From assembly GCA_945952355.1 (NCBI GenBank), contig CAMFIW010000111.1:1-7824 (forward strand): a DNA stretch of 7,824 bases. The letters run 5' to 3'. The translations under genes and the position numbers were made by a program. Positions 1-5,618 of the stretch are shown here, one piece after another (the first letter of the stretch is position 1; each line of letters starts with the position of its first letter). Source of the stretch: an uncultured Phenylobacterium sp. GTDB taxonomy: Bacteria > Pseudomonadota > Alphaproteobacteria > Caulobacterales > Caulobacteraceae. The notes under the pieces were generated by a model. It saw nothing but the letters and a program-made list of their open reading frames with translations. It was not told the origin of the DNA and searched no databases.

Positions 1-15
1 AATGGGAGCCCGTCC

Positions 16-23
16 GAGAGGAG
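16..23 (+). promoter_or_regulatory. Ribosome-binding site of VOC gene
   Basis: GAGAGGAG lies 5 bases before the ATG at 29. It decides the start in favour of 29 over the in-frame ATG at position 2. Confidence 0.7.
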
Positions 24-28
24 TTCCC

Positions 29-478
29 ATGGCCATCGAGATCAACGGCGTCGCCCACACCTTCATCACCGCGGGGAATTTCGAGGCCTCGGTCGCCTTC
101 TATCGCCAGCTCCTGCCGTTCCTCGGCCTGAAGGAAGTCGCCGATAGCCCGGACACCTACTACTGCGTCGGCGGCCGCACGGGCGTCGGCATCCGCCGCC
201 CGGCCCCGGAGCACGACGGGGCGCGGTTCGAACAGTTTCGCGTCGGCCTGCACCATCTCTGCTGGCGGGTGCGCGAGCGCGAGGAGGTGGACCAGGTGCA
301 CGGCTTCCTGGTCGGGATCGGGGCCGTGATCGTCCACGCGCCACAGCAGGACGCCTACGCGCCGGGCTACTACTCCGTGCTGTTCGAGGACCCGGACGGC
401 GTGAGGCTGGAGGTCAACCACGTGCCCGGCCGCGGCGTGTTCGACGCCGGTGGGCGGGTCTATGGGAGCCTCGACTAG
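29..478 (+). CDS. VOC superfamily (glyoxalase/dioxygenase-fold) protein
   Basis: This is a 149-residue single-domain protein of the vicinal oxygen chelate fold, the group that includes glyoxalase I, fosfomycin/bleomycin resistance proteins and ring-cleaving dioxygenases. Visible hallmarks are an N-terminal HTFITAGNFEASVAFY stretch with candidate metal ligand His10, a central GLHHLCWRV strand (His75/His76), and the C-terminal signature LFEDPDGVRLEV (119-129) with candidate ligand Glu128. The length fits one two-module VOC subunit. The ATG at 29 is chosen because GAGAGGAG (16-23) sits 5 bases upstream. An in-frame ATG at 2 would add nine residues outside the conserved fold, and no ribosome-binding site for it is visible at the window edge. 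The substrate cannot be told from the sequence, and resistance, lyase or dioxygenase roles all remain possible. It converges on the Sel1-repeat gene with 22 bases between the stops. Confidence 0.88.
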   Translation: MAIEINGVAHTFITAGNFEASVAFYRQLLPFLGLKEVADSPDTYYCVGGRTGVGIRRPAPEHDGARFEQFRVGLHHLCWRVREREEVDQVHGFLVGIGAVIVHAPQQDAYAPGYYSVLFEDPDGVRLEVNHVPGRGVFDAGGRVYGSLD

Positions 479-500
479 CGGGTCCAGGTGACCAGGCGGG

Positions 501-1340
501 CTACCTCTCCAGGATATCCCATTGTTCTGGCGTTGGCCGGAAAGCGTCCACTCGCACCTGAACTTCCTTGAGCTCGTCGGACGTCATACGCGCCCGCAGA
601 TATTGTATGCGATCGACCGCTTGCTGACGCAGCGGAGACTCCGCTGACAGGCGTGGCTCCGCCAAGGTCAACCATTTGAGGATTTCGGCGTGATCGGGCG
701 GGTGACTGTCCGTTCCGTCGAAGCAACGACTATAGAAATAGAGCCCTTCGGGATCGCCATGGGCCGCCGCGCGAGCAAGCCAGGCCTTGGCCACTTCCTC
801 GTTAGCCGGCAATCCCTTACCCGCCAGCGCCATCCAGCCCAAATGAGCCTGGGCCATCGCATGGTCCTGATCGGCGGCCAAGCGATACCAACGCGCGGCC
901 TCTTCAAGGTCCACGGGCACAAGCTGGCCCTGCTCATAGGTGAGACCGAGATTGGCTTGCGCGACAGGATCTCCCGCCGTCGCGGCCTTCGTGTACCACT
1001 TGATCGCCTCGTCCGCATTGGCGGTCACGCCGATGCCGTAGGCGTAGTAGAAGCCCAACATGTCCTCGGCCTTGTAGTAGCCTTGGGCTGCGGATTTCTG
1101 GAATTGAGCCAGAGCCTCGTCGTAGTCCCGGCGCACCGTGACGCCGTGGAAGTAGGCCAGTCCCAGCCTGAACTCGGCCTTCGCGTCGCCTCTCGCCGCA
1201 TCCGCCTTGACCTGCTGGATGTCGGCCTCGAGGGATCGCCGAACTCTGTCCGGCAAAGGTGTGCCGACGGCGGGCGGCGCACAACTCACGGCCATCAGGA
1301 GTATCCCCGCGCAGGCCGCCCGCAAGAGTTCACGACGCAT
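501..1340 (-). CDS. Sel1-repeat (SLR/TPR-like) probable lipoprotein
   Basis: This is a 279-residue exported solenoid protein. The start at 1340 gives a classic signal sequence: MRRELLR, a hydrophobic core, then Cys20 preceded by LMAVS, a passable but not ideal lipobox (Ala rather than Leu at -3), so lipid anchoring is likely but not certain. Four clear Sel1 repeats follow at about 53-88, 90-124, 126-161 and 163-197. Each carries the A.a.LG..Y..G...D..EA..W...AA..G pattern, and a fifth degenerate repeat lies at about 198-230. The C-terminal 50 residues are charged and helical without a recognised domain. In-frame GTG at 1382 and ATG at 1379 would add residues ahead of the signal peptide and are less likely. 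Sel1 proteins generally serve as protein-protein scaffolds, often in signalling or envelope processes; the partner here is unknown. It follows the hybrid kinase gene on the same strand, 75 bases after that stop, so co-transcription is possible. Its base composition is less GC-rich than its neighbours. Confidence 0.85.
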   Translation of the reverse strand: MRRELLRAACAGILLMAVSCAPPAVGTPLPDRVRRSLEADIQQVKADAARGDAKAEFRLGLAYFHGVTVRRDYDEALAQFQKSAAQGYYKAEDMLGFYYAYGIGVTANADEAIKWYTKAATAGDPVAQANLGLTYEQGQLVPVDLEEAARWYRLAADQDHAMAQAHLGWMALAGKGLPANEEVAKAWLARAAAHGDPEGLYFYSRCFDGTDSHPPDHAEILKWLTLAEPRLSAESPLRQQAVDRIQYLRARMTSDELKEVQVRVDAFRPTPEQWDILER

Positions 1341-1387
1341 GACAATCACGCTGAATTCTGAATTGTTCGCCAGCACCATCACACCCG

Positions 1388-1403
1388 ACGGTTGCCAAAC
1401 CGT
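1388..1403 (-). terminator. Stem-loop between kinase gene and Sel1 gene
   Basis: ACGGTT-GCCA-AACCGT is a perfect 6-bp stem with a 4-base loop, beginning 12 bases beyond the stop of the hybrid kinase gene. No run of T follows on the minus strand, so it is not a textbook intrinsic terminator. It could be an attenuating or mRNA-stabilising hairpin between two co-transcribed genes, or an operator. Confidence 0.35.
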
Positions 1404-1415
1404 AGCGCAGCGACG

Positions 1416-4400
1416 TCAGCCCACCGCCTTCGCGGGCTCCGCCTCGCGAGCCAGGATGGCGGCGATATCCTCGATCGGGCCGGGGCGGCCGAACAGCCAG
1501 CCCTGCATGGCGTGAACACCGGCGACTTTCAGGAAATTGCGCTGCTGCTCGGTCTCGACGCCTTCGGCCACCACCTTCATGCCGAGCGCGCGGCCGATGC
1601 TGACCACGGCGTGGACCAGGGTGGCCGAGGCGACGTCCTTGATGCAGTCGGAGATGAAGGTCTGGTCGATCTTCAGCTTGTCGAAGGCGAACATGCGCAG
1701 GTGGCTGAGGCTTGAATAGCCGACGCCGAAGTCGTCGAGGGCGATCTTCACGCCGAGCTCATGGAGCCGGGCGATGGCCGTCGTGACCTCGTCGCTGTCG
1801 TGGAGGATGGCGGTCTCGGTGATCTCCACCTCCAGGCGCGAGGGATCGTAGCCGGTCTCGGCGACCAAGGCGGCGACCTCCTCGACGAAGGCCGGATCGC
1901 CGATCTCCACGGCCGAGGCGTTGACGCCGATCGTCACCGCCACCGGGCCCAGGGCCTTCGTTTCGGTCATGGCCTGGCGCATGACCCAGCGGGTGATCGG
2001 GCGGATCAGGCCGTGTTGCTCGGCCAGGGGGATGAAGACGGCGGGGCTGATCTCGCCGCGCTCCGGGTGGCGCCAGCGGATCAGGCATTCGACACCGGCG
2101 AGCGAGGCGCCGTCGCGGCTCATCTGGGGCTGGTAGACGAGACGGAACTGGCCTCGCTCGGCGGCAAGCGCGAGATCGGCCAGCAGAGCCTTGTTCGGGT
2201 CGTCCTCAGCCAGTGGCGCGGCGTCCCCACCCAGACCGTCGAGGGTGCGCAGCAGGGTCTCGCGCAGGCGCTCGGCGGCGGCGGGATCGATCATCTCGCC
2301 AGCCAGGACCCGGGCCTCCAGGGCGGCGGCCTGCTCGGCCACGGCGCGCGCGCCGATGTTGAGGCTCATGGACTTCAGCGCATGGGCCGCGCGGCCGGAT
2401 TCGGCCGGATCGCCGGCGGCGAGAGAGCTGACGACGCGGTCGGCGGCGACCGGAGCGTTGTCCCGATAGAGTTGGAAGACGCGGGCCACGAAGTCGGCCT
2501 TGCCGGCCTGCGCCATCGCCGCGAGGTCGCCCTGGACCTGCATGTCGAACAGCTCGGACGGCGCGGTCTTGGCGGCGTGGGTCGAGGTCGGCATCGCCGG
2601 GGGGGCGACGGTCTCGGCCACCGGGGCGGCGCCTTCGGACGGCGTCAGGTGCTCGCCGAGGACCTTGGCCAGGGAGGCGAGGGTGAAGGGCTTGTGCAGC
2701 ACGCCGTCCATGCCGGCCTCGCGCCAGGCCTCGGCGGCGGCGCCGACGACGTGGGCGGTGAGCGCGACGACGGGCAGGCGGGCGCGGCCGTACTCGGCTT
2801 CCAGGCGGCGGATCTCGCGGGTGGCCTCGTAACCGTCCATCTCCGGCATGGAGCCGTCCATCAGGACGAGGTCGAAGGTCTCAACGTTCACAGCCTCGAT
2901 GGCCTGGCGGCCGTCGGCGGCGGCGGCGGCGGTGACGCCCAGGCGCGACAGGGCCTCCAGCGCGACCTCGCGATTGACCGCGCTGTCGTCGACCACCAGC
3001 AGGCGGGCGCCTGTGAAACTGGGCAGGGCCGAGCGTTCCTCCTCCGCGCGCTGATGGGCGGCCTCGCCGAGCGGGCGGCCCTCGGACCAGGCGGTCAGCA
3101 TGTCCTGTAGGTCGCAGCGGCGGAACGGCTGGACCAGGGCGGCGTCGGCGCGGCCGTCGCGCAGCAGGGCGGCCGGCGCGGCGTCGCCATATTCGCCGAC
3201 CAGGATCACCGGGCCGGACTTCTCCGCGAGCGTCGGGGCGGCGGGCGGGACGCATATGGCGAGCTCGGCGGGCTGGCCGGGTTCGGCGATAGCGAGGCCG
3301 CAGCGGGCCAAGTAGCGGCGCATGGCGGTGCGGGTCGGCGCCTCGAACACCGACAGGGCCACGACGCCCGACAGCGCCGGCCAGGGCGCCGCCGGGGCCA
3401 GCACCTTCACCGGGATCTCGAAGCCGAAGACCGAGCCCTTGCCCTCGGTGGAGCGGACCATGACCTTGCCGCCCATGGCCTCGACCAGGCGCTTGCAGAT
3501 GGCGAGGCCGAGGCCCGTGCCGCCGAACCGTCGGGTGGTCGACTGGTCGGCCTGGGTGAAGGCTCTGAACAGGCTGGGCAGCTTGTCGGCGGCGATGCCG
3601 ATGCCGGTGTCGTGGACGGCGACACGCAGGAGGTCCGGCGCGGGCGCCATGACCTCGACGAAAACGCCGCCGGCCTCGGTGAACTTGATGGCGTTGTTGA
3701 TCAGGTTGCCGACCACCTGGCGCAGCCGCACGGCGTCGGCCTCGATCATGGCCGGGACCGAAGGGTCGACATAGGCGGCGAGGTCGAGGCCTTTGGAGCG
3801 CGCGCGCTCCCAGAACAGCGAGCAGGCGTCGTCGGCGATCTCGGACGGGTCGACGGGCGCAGCCTCCAGGTCGAGCTTGCCCGCCTCGATCTTCGAGAAG
3901 TCGAGGATGTCGTTGATGATGGCCAGCAGGCTGGAGCCCGACTTGGCGATCACCTCGGCGAAGCGGCGCTGGCGGGGCGGCACCTCGCCGGCGGCGAGCA
4001 TTTCAGCCATGACCATGATGCCGTTCATCGGCGTGCGGATCTCGTGGCTCATCGTGGCCAGGAAGTCCGACTTGGCGCTGTTGGCGGCCTGGGCGGCGTC
4101 GCGGGCGGTGACGAGGTCGGCGGTGCGGTCGGCGACGGTCTGTTCCAGGCCGGCCATATGGCGGGCGATGGCGGCGTCGCGGTCGCGGATTTCGCCCAGC
4201 ATGGCGTTGAAGCCGTCGACAAGGTCGCCCACTTCATCATCGGCCTGAACGTCGGCGGAGCGGCGATAGTCGTGGTCCGCGCGGACCTGGGCCATCGCTT
4301 CGGTCAGGGCCAGAATCGGGCCCGAGATGCCGCGCTGAAGCCGCCAGGCCACCACGAGGGCGAGTCCGGCGGCGGTGACCGCCGCGAGCAGGCCGATCAG

Positions 4401-4901
4401 CAGGCTGCCCAGCAGGCGGGTGCTCGCGCCTTCCAGTCGCCCCAGCAACACCACCTCGCCAACGTTGCGGCGGGCATAGGTGATCGGCGCGCTGACCATG
4501 ACCGTATGCGAGCTGAGCGCGTCCAGCAGCGGCAGGCCGCGGCCGGCGGAGACCTGGGCGTCGCGGGTGAGCCGCACCCCTTGGCCGGTCTCGGCCAGGA
4601 GACGCCCATCGGCGGCCTCGATGCGGGCATAGGCGACGTCGGGCATCGCGCCGATGGCGCGGACGGCGGCGAAGGCGCGGGCTGAATCGCCCTGGGCGGC
4701 CGCCTCACCACCTAAAGATGCAATCACCTTTGCTGTAGCTTCTAGGTGTTCCGTTTGAAGCGCGGCCTCGCGACGACTATCGCGCATCGTCGAGATCAGC
4801 GTAACGGTAGACACGGCCAAGATGACCGACGTCATGACAAGCAAAGTAAGCTTGTATCGAAGGGACTTCCGCCCGTTCTTCCGGGATTCAGCCGCCGTCA
4901 T
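1416..4901 (-). CDS. Hybrid histidine kinase-receiver-HPt-EAL phosphodiesterase
   Basis: This is a 1161-residue inner-membrane sensor with a built-in phosphorelay and a c-di-GMP phosphodiesterase module. Domains in order: TM1 about 16-38; periplasmic CHASE8-like region about 39-162; TM2 about 163-187; HAMP about 188-240; coiled linker; HisKA with phosphorylatable His286 (SHEIRTPMNG); HATPase_c with N-box Asn402/403, DTGIG 431-435 and GGTGLGL 460-466; a receiver-like segment about 506-605 with no acceptor Asp; a true receiver about 632-748 (Asp638/639, Asp682, Thr715, Lys737); HPt with His840 (AAHALKS); and EAL about 905-1155. The EAL signature reads ECL (938-940), but N994, LEVEITE 1023-1029, DDFG 1056-1059, K1077, EGVE 1113-1116 and Q1133 are kept, so c-di-GMP hydrolysis to pGpG is likely. 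No GGDEF domain is present. The ATG at 4901 is the most upstream start after an in-frame TAA, though its Shine-Dalgarno is poor. It is divergent from a receiver gene. I infer that phosphotransfer state controls the phosphodiesterase, or that HPt feeds a separate receiver. Confidence 0.93.
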   Translation of the reverse strand: MTAAESRKNGRKSLRYKLTLLVMTSVILAVSTVTLISTMRDSRREAALQTEHLEATAKVIASLGGEAAAQGDSARAFAAVRAIGAMPDVAYARIEAADGRLLAETGQGVRLTRDAQVSAGRGLPLLDALSSHTVMVSAPITYARRNVGEVVLLGRLEGASTRLLGSLLIGLLAAVTAAGLALVVAWRLQRGISGPILALTEAMAQVRADHDYRRSADVQADDEVGDLVDGFNAMLGEIRDRDAAIARHMAGLEQTVADRTADLVTARDAAQAANSAKSDFLATMSHEIRTPMNGIMVMAEMLAAGEVPPRQRRFAEVIAKSGSSLLAIINDILDFSKIEAGKLDLEAAPVDPSEIADDACSLFWERARSKGLDLAAYVDPSVPAMIEADAVRLRQVVGNLINNAIKFTEAGGVFVEVMAPAPDLLRVAVHDTGIGIAADKLPSLFRAFTQADQSTTRRFGGTGLGLAICKRLVEAMGGKVMVRSTEGKGSVFGFEIPVKVLAPAAPWPALSGVVALSVFEAPTRTAMRRYLARCGLAIAEPGQPAELAICVPPAAPTLAEKSGPVILVGEYGDAAPAALLRDGRADAALVQPFRRCDLQDMLTAWSEGRPLGEAAHQRAEEERSALPSFTGARLLVVDDSAVNREVALEALSRLGVTAAAAADGRQAIEAVNVETFDLVLMDGSMPEMDGYEATREIRRLEAEYGRARLPVVALTAHVVGAAAEAWREAGMDGVLHKPFTLASLAKVLGEHLTPSEGAAPVAETVAPPAMPTSTHAAKTAPSELFDMQVQGDLAAMAQAGKADFVARVFQLYRDNAPVAADRVVSSLAAGDPAESGRAAHALKSMSLNIGARAVAEQAAALEARVLAGEMIDPAAAERLRETLLRTLDGLGGDAAPLAEDDPNKALLADLALAAERGQFRLVYQPQMSRDGASLAGVECLIRWRHPERGEISPAVFIPLAEQHGLIRPITRWVMRQAMTETKALGPVAVTIGVNASAVEIGDPAFVEEVAALVAETGYDPSRLEVEITETAILHDSDEVTTAIARLHELGVKIALDDFGVGYSSLSHLRMFAFDKLKIDQTFISDCIKDVASATLVHAVVSIGRALGMKVVAEGVETEQQRNFLKVAGVHAMQGWLFGRPGPIEDIAAILAREAEPAKAVG

Positions 4902-4924
4902 CCGTGCGCGTACCGGTTCGTGAT

Positions 4925-4939
4925 TACGTAGAATACGTA
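4925..4939. repeat. Paired TACGTA palindromes
   Basis: TACGTA-GAA-TACGTA is two identical self-complementary hexamers spaced 3 bases apart, so it is both a direct and an inverted repeat. It sits inside the kinase/receiver divergent promoter region and shares its last base with the 7-bp inverted repeat. It may bind a dimeric regulator; no known consensus is claimed. Confidence 0.4.
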
Positions 4940-4956
4940 TCGGGGTTACCCCCGAT
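4939..4956. repeat. Perfect inverted repeat, candidate operator
   Basis: ATCGGGG-TTAC-CCCCGAT is a perfect 7-bp inverted repeat with a 4-base centre. It lies 38 bases upstream of the kinase start and 50 bases upstream of the receiver start. No T-run follows on either side, so an operator for a dimeric regulator is more likely than a terminator. A 5'-UTR hairpin is the alternative. The regulator is not identifiable. Confidence 0.5.
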
Positions 4957-4992
4957 TAATGACTGGCCGCTTAATTTGCCGAACCAGCGATC

Positions 4993-4998
4993 AGGGAG
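4993..4998 (+). promoter_or_regulatory. Ribosome-binding site deciding GTG start of receiver gene
   Basis: AGGGAG lies 7 bases before the GTG at 5006. It supports that start over the upstream in-frame GTG at 4904. Confidence 0.65.
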
Positions 4999-5005
4999 AG
5001 GCCGC

Positions 5006-5614
5006 GTGGACCAGGCTTCGGCGGCCGGCGAGTTCTTCTACGTCCTGAAGGACGAACTGCGCCTGCTCTATGTGGACGACGATCCGATCCTCCGGGAATT
5101 CGCCCAGGTCCATCTCACTACCGAGACCGCCCATGTCGAAACCGCCGAGGACGGTCTGGCGGGGCTCGCGGCGATCGCCGCCTCGGCGCCGGATGTCGTG
5201 CTGCTCGACCTGGAAATGCCGCGCATGGACGGCTTCGAGGTGCTGTCCCGGCTTCGGGCGGACCCGGCCACGGCGCGGGTTCCCGTGATCGTCGCGACCG
5301 GCCGGGAGGATGTTGGCGCGATCGACAGGGCGTTCCAGCTCGGCGCGACATCCTTCGTGGTCAAGCCACTGAACTGGCGTCTGCTTAGCTACCAGATCCT
5401 CTATGTGCATCGGACGCACCAGGACGAACTCGCCCTGCTGGCGGCCCGCGACCAGGCGCTCGACGCCCTGTCGGGGCTCACGGCGGCCGGTTCCCGTTTT
5501 CTCGCCCAGGCCCTGACCCTCGCCCCCACGCTGAAGCCGGACGCCGGCGCCTATCTGGGCGCCCTCGAAGACAGCACGCATATGGCGCGAAGGGTCGGCG
5601 GCGCCGCCGGCTAG
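5006..5614 (+). CDS. Receiver-domain response regulator with unassigned C-terminal tail
   Basis: This is a 202-residue cytoplasmic response regulator. The receiver domain spans about 18-135, with acidic pocket Asp24-Asp26 (LYVDDDP), phosphoacceptor Asp68 (VVLLDLEMPRMDGFEVL), Thr98 (IVATGRED) and Lys120-Pro121 (FVVKPLNW), all the residues needed for phosphorylation. Residues about 136-202 are helical and Ala/Leu-rich and match no output domain that I recognise, so it probably acts through protein contacts rather than DNA binding. The GTG at 5006 is preferred: AGGGAG (4993-4998) lies 7 bases upstream, and the receiver begins soon after. A GTG at 4904 would add 34 residues read through the divergent promoter and is unlikely. 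The stop is 4 bases before the TadG-like gene, which points to one operon. The divergent neighbour is a kinase with an HPt domain, a natural candidate phosphodonor, but pairing is inferred from position only. Confidence 0.88.
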   Translation: MDQASAAGEFFYVLKDELRLLYVDDDPILREFAQVHLTTETAHVETAEDGLAGLAAIAASAPDVVLLDLEMPRMDGFEVLSRLRADPATARVPVIVATGREDVGAIDRAFQLGATSFVVKPLNWRLLSYQILYVHRTHQDELALLAARDQALDALSGLTAAGSRFLAQALTLAPTLKPDAGAYLGALEDSTHMARRVGGAAG

Positions 5615-5618
5615 CGCC

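Larger units (their letters stand above)
4902..5005. promoter_or_regulatory. Divergent promoter region, kinase gene / receiver gene
   Basis: These 104 bases separate the start codons of two oppositely transcribed signalling genes and must hold both promoters unless one is read from further away. The region is much more AT-rich than the flanking genes. It contains two TACGTA palindromes (4925-4930, 4934-4939), the inverted repeat at 4939-4956, and two TTAAT boxes (4956-4960, 4971-4975). I could not place convincing -35/-10 pairs for either gene. Confidence 0.6.

Noticed and set aside
2..28. Upstream ATG at 2 as the start of the VOC protein
   Set aside because: The added nine residues lie outside the fold, and the ATG at 29 has a well-placed GAGAGGAG. 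Sequence before position 1 is not available to rule it out fully.
481..493. GGTC-CAGGT-GACC as a terminator between the convergent VOC and Sel1 genes
   Set aside because: A 4-bp stem without a T-run is too weak to call.
690..1361. 223-residue plus-strand frame opposite the Sel1 gene
   Set aside because: The minus strand encodes clear Sel1 repeats with a signal sequence. The plus frame shows no recognisable fold or ribosome-binding site.
1761..3110. 449-residue open frame antisense to the hybrid kinase gene
   Set aside because: It is a Gly/Ala/Asp/Val/His/Arg-rich low-complexity translation typical of the strand opposite a high-GC3 gene. The minus-strand frame has a full set of recognised domains here.
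3612..4685. 357-residue open frame antisense to the kinase core
   Set aside because: It has the same compositional artefact: a repetitive GDG/GGG/QAG translation with no domain, opposite clear HisKA, HATPase and HAMP coding.
4956..4975. Two TTAAT boxes in the kinase/receiver promoter as a CtrA site
   Set aside because: The TTAA boxes are 11 bases apart, not the 7 of the CtrA consensus, and neither is the extended TTAACCAT half-site.
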